This document shows positions 1 through 12,120 of a stretch of 64,000 bases of DNA, piece by piece; positions within the stretch are counted from its first letter, which is position 1, and every line of letters starts with the position of its first letter. The position numbers and the translations under genes are program-made. Under the pieces are notes generated by a model. The model saw nothing but the letters and a program-made list of their open reading frames with translations, made no database searches and had not been told where the DNA came from. The DNA comes from Naganishia liquefaciens (lineage: Eukaryota > Basidiomycota > Tremellomycetes > Filobasidiales > Filobasidiaceae): NCBI GenBank assembly GCA_013423385.1, contig BLZA01000058.1:124001-188000 (forward strand), written 5' to 3'.

Positions 1-221
1 CTTGCCGGTGATTAAGCCTGGCTTTTACCTCGATGCAGAAGAAGATCAAGTTGAGCAGCACTGCAACCGAGAAGCAAAGGGCGGGTCTGCTGGAGATCTT
101 TTCGCGCATGGACCTCGCTTCTCATGGCCGCCGGAAGCGCAAGTCGGATTGCAGTCCGGACGATGAGCCACCCTCTGTGAGCTCCACTCGCGGCACAACA
201 ACTCTGATGAAGCTTATATGA
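1..221 (+). CDS. 3' end of a gene running off the left edge (partial, unidentified)
   Basis: Probable last exon from about position 38, after a good acceptor (pyrimidine-rich stretch ending GATGCAG), to a TGA at 219-221. The 60-odd residues are rich in Lys, Arg, Ser and Thr and include the basic run GRRKRKSD, which could act as a nuclear localisation signal. No domain is recognisable. Upstream of the acceptor this frame meets a stop, which fits an intron boundary. It may equally be a chance reading frame, because nothing to the left can be seen. Confidence 0.3.
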
Positions 222-817
222 TTCAAATTTCGCGGCTCGACGTAGAAACGCCTGAGATCGTGTAAGTGAAGCAGATGAACCCTTGACGAGACCCAAAGCT
301 GAAACATGACCCACAGGAAATTTGACCTAATAGCATTCTGGGCTTCGATTTCGTTTATCGTACTCGTATCTGCCCTGAACGGTGGAACATTCTCTTATTG
401 TACGCGGGCGTCGCACCGCCTCGCGAGAAGCTGCCACGACATTCAAGACCGAGAAAACGGTTGTTAAAGAAGCGCTGTTGCGGTATCGAACATGTTCGGC
501 TAGCTGAATATAATGATCGTGTAATGACTGTTGTAATGACCGTGTAATAGATTGTGTATCACATCTTTCTACTCTGCCCGCTTGCCGAGATCCCCTCACT
601 ACGAACGCCGGGACCGAAAGACTGCGCATTATCGAGATCCATGCTGAACAGCGCTTTGCAACTGGCAGCATTCGCTCATTGCCGCTTTGTCAGTCAGCGA
701 CCGATTAGTTCGGAGACGAGCGAGGTCTGTTCGAGCTCGAGCTTTTCCGGTAGCGTGATGGCAACGATACGAGCGGACACGAAAGATGGAGAGATGATGC
801 ATAATCTAATCTCGTCT
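222..817. other. Intergenic, no gene seen
   Basis: About 600 bp between the partial left-edge gene and the 3' end of SHY1. Reading frames here are short and low in quality on both strands. It presumably holds the two 3' untranslated regions of a convergent pair. Confidence 0.4.
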
Positions 818-2186
818 TTACAAATGCCTCAACCGCGGATTCTTGGCTTGCACTGGACGGCCCTTCATGATCAACCGAGCCAACATGACCGACGTCAGGG
901 CTGACAGCGAAAGCCTGAACACGAGTCAGCCGCAGTAACGGTGAAGCCAAGAGGACTCACCATGTGGCGGCATACGTTGCGTGCATATTCCTCAGCTCGA
1001 CGACGGGTGGACGGCCGACAGGAATGCCCTGAGCCATGAGCATTCCGGGCACCTGTTTTCCGTCTGCGAAAAAGGGCAAGTCGGTAATTGATCAGGGGAG
1101 TTGTGGGGCAAAAATGGCATACCGAAAATCTCATCAACAATCACGGGCTGCATCCGTTTCCCGTCTGCGCCTGCAACACGCGTCATCTCGTCCAAGTCCA
1201 TCCAGTACCATTCATTACTCGCGACCTTGTTGTCCGGCGTGAACATCCCCTTGTCCTCGGGCGTCTTCAGCATTCCCTCGATGACGATTTCCTCCCCTTG
1301 ACGCTTTCCCAACGGTGGCGGCGCCTTTTCGGATCCCTGCCGAATCGCCTGGGCGCGCGTGGTCGTGATGAATCCTCGATTAACCAAGACCGTCGACGGC
1401 TGGGAAGCCGGTGATGAAGGAGATCGTATAAAAGGCTGAATCAGGTTGACGCCTGGTGCACCCTCGTAGACTCGCGGACCGAGGAGGATGGGCGGATCGG
1501 CAAAGTGGCCCTTGAGGAGGACGCGGCGGAACTGGTAGTCGGGAAGGGCGGCGGTGCTGGGGTGACACAAGAATCAGCAAAGGTGTGAGGAATGAACATT
1601 GCCAAGAGCGTGCTTCCCGGACTTTGTCATGGCCTCGAGACGTCTGAGAAGGACCGGGTGACATTGAATCAAGCGTCTTTCAGACGAGTCGACCCCGTGC
1701 AAGTCGCCTTTTCCCGCGCGGGCCGTAACTGCAGGACCATTCGAAAATCTTTACCGAAACCACTGATTTGGCCACGAGCCATTCTGTGACGTTCTCCCGA
1801 GCTTCTGACAACCTCGGCTGCGGTTGAGACGAAGCTCAAACATAGCATGCCATCTCGCTCCGCTGGGGCGCGCGTTTGATTCTCGTCACCGGCGCGCCCC
1901 GCTCACGCTATCCTACTCACTTGATTTCATCCGGCAAGATCATCGGATCCTTTGCCATTGCCTCATCCACCTCGTCGATCAACCCCAGCTTCCACTGCAG
2001 CCTCTGCAATTGCCATACCCCCAACACGCCCGTGAGCACGGGTACGAAGCATAGCACGGCGGTCGTGGGTGTTAGACGAAAGTTGCGGGATGATGTTGTG
2101 TATTGCGTTGACGCGTGGCGTACTGGAGCTGGCACACGGCGACACGGGCGTGCTGTGCGGAGACACGGACGGACAAGGGACTGCAT
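818..2186 (-). CDS. SHY1: SURF1/Shy1 cytochrome c oxidase assembly factor
   Basis: Inner mitochondrial membrane protein that helps insert heme a into Cox1 during complex IV assembly. Exons on the minus strand are 2186-1921, 1556-1123, 1063-961 and 914-818. They total 900 nt (299 residues) and close in frame. The N-terminus is Arg- and Ser-rich, like a mitochondrial presequence. The first membrane segment is around VLCFVPVLTGVLGVWQLQRL, the central SURF1 region carries VLVNRGFI, and the C-terminal part has GIPVGRPPVVELRNMHATY followed by the second membrane helix. An upstream in-frame Met exists, but the chosen Met gives the better presequence. The first intron is unusually long (364 bp) for this genome; the others are 46-59 bp. 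The gene diverges from the IKS1-like kinase. Confidence 0.93.
1865..1900. repeat. Perfect 9-bp GC-only inverted repeat inside the long SHY1 intron
   Basis: GGGGCGCGC (1865-1873) and GCGCGCCCC (1892-1900) can pair with an 18-nt loop, starting about 20 nt downstream of the SHY1 donor at 1920. It could form a stable hairpin in the pre-mRNA near the 5' splice site. The function is unknown and it may be chance in GC-rich DNA. Confidence 0.5.
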
Positions 2187-2437
2187 GATTGTGCGTTTGG
2201 CGTGATGGACGCTTGTCCTCTCATCGACACCCACGCACACCTTCACTGTTTCGAATTCTTCACAAGTACAAGTACGCTGCATGTTCCCCGCGGATCGATC
2301 GCCCGCGCGGAAGCAGAATGAACGGCGGCGGATGAGCCCGATGCCCGAATCGTCAGCCGCGCAGTCCAAGTAAGACAAGAACAGCATCAGTCTGACCTCG
2401 CTTCCTTCCTTCCTTGTTAATCACACACCCACCCACA
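2187..2437. promoter_or_regulatory. Shared intergenic promoter region, SHY1 / IKS1-like kinase
   Basis: 251 bp separate the two divergent start codons. Just upstream of the kinase ATG lies a pyrimidine-rich stretch (repeats of CTTC/CTTCCTTCCTT). No TATA box or named motif is convincing, so the promoter role is inferred from position only. Confidence 0.4.
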
Positions 2438-5064
2438 ATGGACGACTGGCAGCCCATCGGCAGGACATCCAATCAAGTCATCCTCTACCACGCCCCTTCA
2501 AACGCCCTTTCCGTGCGCGCGTACCGCCATGACCACATCAGCATCCAAAGCATCCCCGGCACACCCCCTCCCGATTCCCGCACTGCATCAACCGCCAACT
2601 TGCCCGTTCTCGCCTCGCGCAACACATCCAACGGCGTTGTTCTCGGAAGAAGGAGATCAAGTGCAGTCGTCCGAAGGAGCAGTCCCGTAGAAATTCCTCC
2701 CCCAGCAGCAGGTCGGTGTCCCTACTGCTACCGACCGATCCCCGAGGATCCCCCCTTTCCGGACCCACCGGGACCATCAGCGCACGTATCGCCGCTATAC
2801 GCCGATGATCCGCAGGATACGCTCATCCGTCCCGAATGGACAGCACTCGACGACCCCGCAGAAGCTGGACTGCACCATGTCAAGCCGTATTTCCAGATCT
2901 TGGAGCAGTCGGTTGATGGTTCGAGGGCTTCGACGCCCGTGCGAGAAGAGGTAGAAGATGGCAGGCGGTTCGCTCGGGAAGGCGAGGCCTCGCGGAGGGA
3001 ACAAGGTCAGAGACGGAGCGTCGAGGGGTACTATAGTCGGTTCTTTATCGAGGAGAAACGGCTCGGAATGGGCGCCGAGGGAACGGTGTATCTCTGTCAG
3101 GCAAGTTTTTCCCCGTCGCTCGTTCTTTGTGGAAGATCTTCCGCTGAAAAAAAAACAAAATCCCTTGTAGCATGTTTTGGATGGGAATTATCTTGGACAC
3201 TATGCGATCAAAAAAGTCGCGATTGGAAACTCCAAGCCGTATCTGTACAAGATTCTCCAAGAAGTGAGACTCCTGGAACAGCTGAGGCATCCGAATATCA
3301 TTCCGTACCATCATGTCTGGATCGAAGATGCGCAATTCTCGAGGCAAGTCGACCGAGGTACTAGTCGAAACGATGAATTGACTGACGTGACGTAGCTTTG
3401 CTCCATCGATTGCGACTCTACAGTAAGCCCCCCCCCCTTCCCGCCCCACACTCGTCTAGATCTAACGTTTTCCCCACAGCGTTCTCATGTCCTACGCAAA
3501 TTCGGGCAACCTAGACACCTACATCGCCTCGCGCCACTCTGCAAGTCCATCATTATCTCTACACCCACTCGATGGCGCATCCGACGACGAACCGAGCCCG
3601 GAAGAGCTCAAGAGGCGGTTGAGAGAACGCAGGAAATCCCGCTCGGCGGTCGGGGGGAATGGCGGTGCGATGCCGAAGATGAATATTCCGAGGGGAGATG
3701 CGCGGGCAGTCTTGTTGCTGGGGATGGAGGAGATTGCGAGTCTTTTCGGGGATATCGTCAATGGGTTGCATTTCCTCGTGAGTTGAGCCTTTCTGCTAGG
3801 TGGTACGTGGCAAACGGCACGCCTATGCTGATCGTCTTGCACAAAGCACTCGAATGGAATCCTGCACCTAGACTTGAAATGCTCGAATGTCTTGCTTCAT
3901 AGTCAAGAAGGAGACCTCATGTACGTCGTGTGCTCGTGATACCGGGCTTTTCTTCACTGATGCCACGTCCCCAAGCCCTCGTGCAATGATCTCGGATTTC
4001 GGAACGTCAGAGGAGATGCTGCATCGGAAACGAGATCGAACGGGACACACGGGGACAATGGAGTGAGTTGCTAGCACAACTGTGAAAAACGAAATGAGCT
4101 GACGAGTCGGCAGGTATATGGTACGCCTCTTTCCCGCCTTTGTGGAAGCGGACCTGATGATGACTGGCTCCCCAAGGCGCCCGAAACGATCGCGCCAGAC
4201 GAAAGCGGACGGTGGAGGGAGTGGGACACCAAGGCTGACATCTGGTCGCTTGGTGCGTAGCGAGGCTGCATAGCGATACCCCATGGCCGACAGATCTTGC
4301 AGGTCTCATCTTGCATAAATTGCTATTCTTCAAGTTGCCGTATGGCGAGACGGAAGACTATGATGAACTGGCCGCACGCATTCATGGGTATCCAGGGTAC
4401 GTTTCTATTCTCGTATGGTCAAAACACAAAATTTCACCCGAGGTACTTGCAGCTTCAAGGCTTCTCGCGAGATGAGAAAGGCCTGCGAGAAGCGCGGACT
4501 GCCGGCTGGTTTACTGGATCTGCTCGAGGAGATGACGGATGTCGTCCCGGCAAAACGACCGAGTATTCAAAAAGTCGTACAAAGGTCTGCCACCCTCTAC
4601 GTAAGTTACACGAGCGTAAAGGGATATGTTTGCTGATCAAACACAAGACGCAAGCTGGGAATGGAACGGACGAAGCGATTGTGCCGAGGTCATTGGTCAA
4701 GACTTTGAATCCTTGGCGAAAGGACTCCAAGGAGACAGAGCAAATCCAGACGCTTCCCCTGGAGACCGTTGATAGCTTCGGTCGACTGGAGGCCTTGCGC
4801 GCACGGTATCTGCCGACAGCTTTGGCACTGCTAAAGGTACATTGAAAAGGCCTGGAGACAATATTCATGAAAAAGCTGACTCTATGATAGGTCTGCAGCC
4901 TCCTGCCGCCTTTTCGAGAGACGTCTCCGCCCACGGCAGCGCTCTACATACTGCTCATTCTCGTGTTTGTAGATCTTCAAGCGAGGGATGTGCGCGTGTC
5001 GTGGGCGGCGAATGCCTGTCATGTCGCGGGACTGCTGTGGCTGTGGCGTCGTGCAAGGGGTTGA
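2438..5064 (+). CDS. IKS1-like serine/threonine protein kinase with C-terminal membrane anchor
   Basis: Twelve exons can be placed: 2438-3100, 3171-3343, 3396-3422, 3480-3777, 3847-3920, 3976-4062, 4114-4120, 4177-4252, 4303-4396, 4453-4600, 4648-4836, 4891-5064. They total 2010 nt (669 residues) in frame. After an N-terminal Ser/Pro-rich region with a CPYCYRPI motif come the kinase elements: glycine loop (GMGAEGTVY), VAIK-type lysine in YAIKKVAIG, catalytic loop HLDLKCSN, DFG, and the APE segment EYMAPE. The C-terminus has one hydrophobic helix (around LYILLILVFVDLQ), as in yeast Iks1, whose role is poorly known. Two introns use GC-AG borders, and one exon is only 7 nt. The first ATG of the frame is used; upstream there is only a TTG. 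Confidence 0.88.
3101..3170 (+). other. GC-AG intron 1 of the IKS1-like kinase
   Basis: The donor reads CAG|GCAAGT and the acceptor CTTGTAG. Removal joins the glycine loop exon (YLCQ) to HVLDGNYLGHYAIKK in phase 0. A GT donor that preserves the frame is not available nearby. Confidence 0.75.
3344..3395 (+). other. GC-AG intron 2 of the IKS1-like kinase
   Basis: The donor reads GAG|GCAAGT and the acceptor ACGTAG (52 bp). It joins EDAQFS to SFAPSIATL. An alternative GT donor a few bases downstream (GAG|GTACTA) would add extra residues, so this assignment is good but not certain. Confidence 0.6.
4114..4120 (+). other. 7-nt microexon in the kinase activation segment
   Basis: The exon GTATATG lies between an intron ending GTCGGCAG (4063-4113) and one starting GTACGC (4121-4176). 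It completes the codons for E-Y-M, and the next exon begins with A-P-E. Skipping it would shift the frame and destroy the conserved EYMAPE segment. Confidence 0.85.
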
Positions 5065-5147
5065 GAAGTTGTAAACAAGATGCGGAATGGCAGACGCGTC
5101 ATGACGTCAGCTTTTGATCGAGAGATAACACCATACGCATATTCCAC

Positions 5148-8100
5148 ATGGACTCACTTCACCAAGACCCAATCTTGTTTGTTGCTGGGCCACAAGGTGC
5201 CATTCGTAACACTACAATGTCCCGTCCAAATCATATCAAGCTGCCGCCCCAGCCAGCTCCGGATGACGTCTTTTCCCGTCCACACAACTCGGCTCTCGAT
5301 ACCGCTCCGACACCGTCCGATGCTGATTCCCCTGCCCCGTCTCCGGGACCGAAGGGGAAACGATCCATCTACGGAAAACGCCAGTCCATCCCTTCGTCGG
5401 ATGCCTATCGATCGCGAAGGATGAGCAGAGCATCAACACTTGCAAGATCGGTTCTCCTCAGTCCGGGAATCGAAGAGGAAGGGAAACCTGCAATTCCAAC
5501 TCTGCTACCGAATATACGTCCGGCTTATGCTACACCTCTGCCCGTGCTTCCGATGGTCGTCTTGTGCATCGTGAGTTCCTGATACGCTAGCTGAACCTTC
5601 TCTGACGAACCTTCTCTGACGGTGTACAGGCGATGATGTCCGAGTTCGTTGCTGCCAATGTATCCACACCATTCCTGCTGCAAATGGTGGAAGGTACGTC
5701 TTCGCATAGCCCGTTTCTTACATACCTGCATTCAAAAAATCACTCTTGCAGGGTTCTTCCGCACGGGCGCTGCTCCTCCGAGCGACCTTGAAGCCCAAGT
5801 CGGCTTGTGGACGGGCAATCTCGTTAGCGTATTCTTCGTCACTCAATTCCTCACATCTGTTCTATGGAGTCAGATAGCAGACAAGTACGGCCGACGTGCC
5901 GTTCTGGTCGCTAGTCTTCTCGGAGGAGCTGGTTGCCTGCTGTTGTTCGGAGTGTCCAAAACGTTGGCGGTCGCCATCGTGGTGAGACTTGCGCAGGGCG
6001 TGTTTGGAGGTGCAGTCGGTGTGTATCGGGGTTCGATTCGGGACATTACAGATTCGACGAATGAGAGTACGGCGTATAGTCTGATGGGCTTTGCGTGGGG
6101 CTTTGGTGAGCGATCTTGTGGCTTCCTATTGGCTTTCGCTAACTTCCCGTAGGTGGTGTGGTCGGGCCGGTCATTGGTGGCGGCTTCGAAAGTCCCGCTC
6201 GAAACTATCCGACATCATTCTTTGCGAAAATCAAGCTATTCGAAGACTTTCCGTACCTTCTACCATGCCTGATCGCCGCCGTTTTCCTCGCCACAGGTGC
6301 CCTTCTCTCGACCGGCTTATCTTGGGACGGAGGCCCGAAGCGGAAACGCATTGCGCTCCCCGTCGCAAAAGATGAAGCACTTCAACCGTCGGCACCGCTA
6401 CAAGCTTCGGTGCCAGCACCTCGAGTTGTCTCTTCGACCGATCCGGAAGCTCAAGACCGACGTACCAGCAGGATGTCTGTTGGCGGAGCCGCTCATGGAT
6501 ACGGCGCCATTCGTCGAAAAAGGGAATCAATGGCAGCGCGCGCTAGTCGACGCGAGTCGATGGCGACGGTCAGAATCAATGAAGATGGGGCTGTGGAGGA
6601 TGTCGAAGAGGAGCACGTGTCCCTCGCGCGAAAGCTTTTGCTAGGTGAGTCGAACAATAGTGTTATTGTGACGTGCACGCTGACACTTTGTAGCCAACGA
6701 GGAAAACACTTTCAACATCAACGACCTCTGGGTCTCTGCGGCCATCGCGGCGGAGACCGCTGTCTTTGAAGATGACGAAACGGGCGACGCAGAGACTTCT
6801 GCTCCGCCATCTCAGCCTCATACTCCGAGTCACCTCTCGCCCTCCGAATCCCCCTTCAGGGTCGACCGCCTGGACGTGCCCAGCACAAGCGCGAATCCGT
6901 CTCCCAGTCTTCTGCGGGAATCTTTTGCAATGCCGCGAAATCAGGCACTCCAGCGCGTCTCAGGGAGCCATGCGGCAAGACGTCCGAGTACCGCTTCCAC
7001 CGCTATGCCCGCCATCTTCACAAACACGGGTCTGCAGACGCCGCCAGCGATAGCCGCAGCATATGAGGATCCGCTCGAAGTCCCCGCGTCTCCCGGTCAT
7101 GGCGGATTGAGCGCGATTGAGGAGGATACGGTCAAGGATATCGAAATGAACGAGGAGGAGAAGGGTTGGCGAGCGTTGCCAAAGCTGATAATCATGCAGG
7201 TTAGTGCGGGATCTGGAATCTGTAAGGAAACTAGGCTCATTCCTCTTGTAGTACGCCCTGCTGGCTTTGCATGATACAGGCAAGTCGAATCATCTCTCTC
7301 CTTTGGAAGCATACTCATGCCTTTGCAGTTCACGGGCAAGTCTTTTTGTCGTTCCTGGTCTCGTAGGTTGATGGGAAAGTGTGGTGAGCCATGCTGACCG
7401 ATCAGGCCCTACGCGACTGGCGGTCTCGGTCTCTTGCCGTCGAGCTTTTCCATCTTGATTGCTTTGATGTGTCTGTTCCAGATTTGGTATCAAGTGAGTC
7501 TCGGCGCGAATTTGCAGGAATGCCGCTGACATGACGCAGTTTTTCCTGTATCCCAATCTCGGGTGGGTCGGCTAATCATTTCCGGTACTCGTTAGCTGAG
7601 CCCGCAGATCAGACCACCTCGAGGCCGATTCAGCCATTTATCAATGTTCCGGCTGGGAAGCTTCCTCTTCATTCCGGCATACCTAACCTTGCCGTTGATC
7701 CGAATATTTGCTTCTTCGGAAAAGCACGGTGGACCGGTGGTCATGACACGTGAGTTTTGCAGCCCTGTTCCCCGGCAAAGACTAACATCCTTCCAGTTGT
7801 GACCATCAACATGTAGGTTGGCTGCAGCGGTACTCCTAACATGCTGACCCGAGTTCAGGGCGTGCCGATACGCCGGAGGTACATTCAGCTACACGTCTAT
7901 CATGATCCTTCTCGTGAGTCTACTGCCTTTGTCTTGCCAGAGCCATTGCTGATTCCCCGCTCAGAATGCCAGTGAGTCGCAGCTGGACCACTTAGACAGT
8001 CATCTAATCCTACGCAGTGTCACCCCCGAGCGCTGTCAGTCTAGCCAACGGGCTCGCGCAGTCGCTCGTCTCGCTCGGCCGATTTGTGGGTCCTGTCGTG

Positions 8101-8264
8101 GGCGGCTTCCTATGGAGTCAGTCTATCAACGGCAATCCGGAAGGCTATGCGCATGCTTTCTACATGTACGTTAAAGTGCTGGGTCGACGACCTGTTCTGA
8201 CTCTGTTTCCAGCTGCGCCGCACTGTGCGGTGCTCAGTTCGCACTTTCGTATCTGATCAAGTAA
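5148..8264 (+). CDS. Major facilitator superfamily transporter with a long central cytosolic loop
   Basis: Multispanning plasma- or vacuolar-membrane transporter of a fungal DHA1-like MFS group; the substrate is unknown. Exons can be placed at 5148-5570, 5630-5693, 5752-6105, 6153-6644, 6694-7199, 7252-7279, 7329-7362, 7406-7493, 7540-7566, 7608-7749, 7797-7812, 7859-7913, 7965-7971, 8018-8165 and 8213-8264. They sum to 2436 nt (811 residues) in frame. Visible motifs are the MFS loop signature SQIADKYGRRAVL after TM2, RLAQGVFGGAVGV, GGVVGPVIGGGFE, and ALANG-type SLANGLAQSLVSLGRF near the end. A Ser/Pro-rich, probably phosphorylated loop separates the two helix bundles. One intron (7280-7328) is GC-AG, and two exons are 7 and 16 nt. 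The donor at 7567 (GTCGGC) is weak. A decayed copy of its 3' part lies near 12 kb. Confidence 0.88.
7280..7328 (+). other. GC-AG intron in the MFS transporter
   Basis: The donor ACAG|GCAAGT and acceptor CCTTTGCAG join LLALHDT to VHGQVFLSFLVS with the correct phase. This is the third GC-AG intron in the first 8 kb. Confidence 0.75.
7965..7971 (+). other. 7-nt microexon in the MFS transporter
   Basis: The exon AATGCCA lies between an intron ending CGCTCAG and one starting GTGAGT. It encodes N-A and the first base of the next Met, joining MILL to SPPSAVSLANG, a conserved region of this transporter group. The whole gene model closes only if it is included. Confidence 0.8.
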
Positions 8265-8680
8265 TGTTATATAGAACTGGGACTGCATGTCTGTTTTCAT
8301 TTGTCTGTCATCCGATCTGTGTGACTTATATGCGTGGGGGAACCATTGGAGCCGTGAAAGTCCTGATTCATGGTTTCTGAAGCACGTCGATAAACCTCGG
8401 TAAACCTGACAGAGGTGCAGAGGTCTTGGGCCCAAGACAGATGAGAACCGTGTGTTTTAGCTCACCCAATCACAAAGACTGGCTTGTGTCGGTTACAAAG
8501 CTCTCGCCGCAGCTGGAGCCGCTCAGTCGGCTCAGAATACCGGAATTCCCTGGAATTCCCCCCATCCGAAGGTCTATTTCCCATGTTTTCCCCACAAGAC
8601 ATCTCTTAGGGCCTTGCACGGTCCTGCATCGATTCACCACAGCTGTCACCATCAATCGACATTCAACAGGCACCGTGGCC
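8265..8680. other. Intergenic; 3' flank of MFS gene with similarity to the end of the WD40 gene
   Basis: Positions about 8265-8320 resemble 12063-12120, where the 3' end of the WD40 gene lies on the minus strand. The minus-strand reading here gives DDRQMKTDMQ against the WD40 end NDRQMETHM. Otherwise no gene is seen. Confidence 0.5.
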
Positions 8681-9427
8681 ATGTCCAAACTCATTCGCGC
8701 GTGCTTCAGATGCATGGAGCGTAAACGGAAGGCAAGCCTTTCTATGCGCCTGTCCACCGGGCTGAAAAGTAGTGGGACCACCCTCGCCCGGAATGAGGGT
8801 CTTGCGTCAGTGCTGCAGCCGTGGGCACGTATGCAACACCGCAATAACGGCAGTACATTGGATTCTTTTGCATCAAAGGACAATACCCATGCATTCTAAT
8901 CTAGCGGACCGCTCGTTAACTTCTCGAAGACGGCAGAGGATCGAGCGATAGCGGCGGGAGACCCGCTGACACGGTTGTCGGCTCAAGAGGAGGTGCAAGG
9001 CTTTCTTGAACGCCAAGATGGGACAGTGAGTGGCGAATACAATGCAGCAGAGTTCGACGTCGCTCATTACAGTAATTTCACCGTCTCTCCACAGATGATG
9101 GTGCAGGCGCAGGATCGAAGGTTGAGCAAGGGATCTCGCGTTGAAGATCGGACGCATCATCCGCTCGACAGCGTGGCGGATCTGTGCGCGTACCCGACAT
9201 TGTGGCCTGTCCCTTCCACGCGCGCCGAGTGGGACGAATCATCCCTATCCATTTAGCCAGAAGTACAGGGGTCGCACGCCGATGGAACGGATTGAGAATC
9301 ACAAGTCGAAGACTATACGACGAACGGTTGGTAGTTCCTGCTTGGGCCGAGACATGAGTGCTAACCTTCCCTTGCCACCGAATAGGACACTTTCAGTCCG
9401 ATATACGACAGTCCGTCTGGCAGATGA
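8681..9427 (+). CDS. Hypothetical 123-residue protein, six exons including a 10-nt exon
   Basis: Exons 8681-8720, 8819-8828, 8905-9025, 9095-9183, 9257-9326 and 9386-9427 sum to 372 nt and close in frame with a TGA stop. The last four exons are well supported: each intron (69, 73 and 59 bp) has recognisable borders and keeps phase. The first two exons are less certain (donor GTAAAC and a 10-nt microexon). The product is small, polar and basic, with stretches such as GDPLTRLSAQEEVQGFLERQ and RTPMERIENHKSKT. I do not recognise it. No membrane segment is seen. It lies between the MFS gene and its remnant, so it belongs to the rearranged segment. Confidence 0.5.
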
Positions 9428-10267
9428 TGCCTGCACACAGGTCTCCTCCTCCTTTGGGAAACGGAAGAACGCATTTTCCACCGTTTGGGGGAGAATCAGA
9501 CGACAATCTTCCTCACGAAGATCCCGTGGCCAGGCTCCTTCCCGCCCCCGAGACATAGGGAGCACTCTCAACATCACAACAACCTCACAAAGCTTCATAT
9601 CGTCCGCCGACTCCAGCGCAAAATCATGAGCCATCTCTGCTTCTGCCAAGTCCCGCACAAAATCTCGAGGCATTGTCCTCGTGCGTCGGTCGTCTGCACG
9701 AGCCCCAACCGAGAGGGGCTGGAGTAAACCGGCAGCAGATTTGTTCTGGTGAAGATCAGCCGAGCGCTCATCACAAGATGATTATCATATCATGGCCTCA
9801 TACTCTTCTTGACACTCCTTTTAGGAGCCTCGATCCGAAAGCATTCTCGTCAGATTGTCTCGCTTCGCGGCGTGGTGTTTAGGAATATGCCTTATGATCA
9901 GCAAACTTCGCGGCTGCAAGACTCCCCGCACACTGGCGTGCTTCGTAGGTCGCGTAGGGATGAACTGCTAGGCGGCATGGCTAGAAGAGAGGGGCCTTTA
10001 AAATACCGTACAGATCCGTTTGCAAATGCCGTTATATAAGCCGACGATGTGCACTTCGACCGAAAGTAAAATTCATCCTGCCAGGGCTTTGAAGAACATG
10101 GACAACTTAAATCTACCGCGCTGGAAGAGATATTTGGACGAGCAGACGAGACAACGTATATCTAATCAAGGAAATGACCGTCTCTTACGACGAGCGAGAG
10201 TATACAAGGAACATGCCAACAAGAAAACCGAGTGCATATACAACCCATCTATCTTCCACACCCCACC
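9428..10267. other. Intergenic, no gene seen
   Basis: About 840 bp between the hypothetical gene and the 3' end of GAPDH. Open frames are short on both strands, with no recognisable domain. Confidence 0.4.
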
Positions 10268-11573
<1,306 letters not shown>

Positions 11574-11889
11574 TATGATTTGTGGTAAAAGTTTGCCTGT
11601 GAGGGGACTGATCCCACTTTTGAGGATGCATCATGCTCCCAGCGTGGATCTTTATACATGACACGGCCAGCCCGAGAAGAGGCGTAAATCCTATAACTCC
11701 TATGATGTGGTGGGTGGGTGAGTGTGTCCCTACAGAATCCAGGACGATTCGTCATACTTGATCCGGATCTTGACGGCGATCATCGGCCGAGAGCGAGCGA
11801 GCTGGATTTACGCGTTTCTGGTTTCCGTGATGTGCTTGCGGTCCCTATGCTTTCTTTGCGTTGGCCACCGGGGAGATGTGCAAGAGAGT

Positions 11890-12120
11890 ACGTGGCCGTT
11901 GCGCAAAAGCTTTTGCTAGCTGAGTTCATTGACATTATGGCCTGCGCTCTGACCCATCGTAGCCATCAAGTGAATGGTCAGATCAAGGGGTTATTCTGGC
12001 TCTTCTTCCAGCTGCGTCGTGCTGTGTGGTGCCCATTTCGCACTCTCTGGTCAGATTAGATAATGTCATCTAGAGCTGATACTACATGTGCGTCTCCATC
12101 TGTCTGTCATTTAATATATG
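11890..12120 (+). pseudogene. Decayed, internally deleted fragment of the neighbouring MFS transporter gene
   Basis: Two blocks match the MFS gene in the same order and orientation. Block A (about 11892-11965) matches 6619-6693, including GCGCAAAAGCTTTTGCTAG followed by a degraded intron. Block B (about 11995-12120) matches 8203-8320, including the last intron's acceptor, the last exon and the 3' flank. The roughly 1.5 kb between these blocks in the live gene is missing here. The fragment has no usable frame. Its 3' end overlaps the last codons of the WD40 gene on the other strand, and homology continues through that overlap. Confidence 0.75.

Noticed and set aside
9299-9673. 124-codon minus-strand frame beginning MPRDFVRDLAEAEM
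   Set aside because: It overlaps the last exons of the plus-strand hypothetical gene, whose introns and phases are consistent; the minus frame has no recognisable domain.
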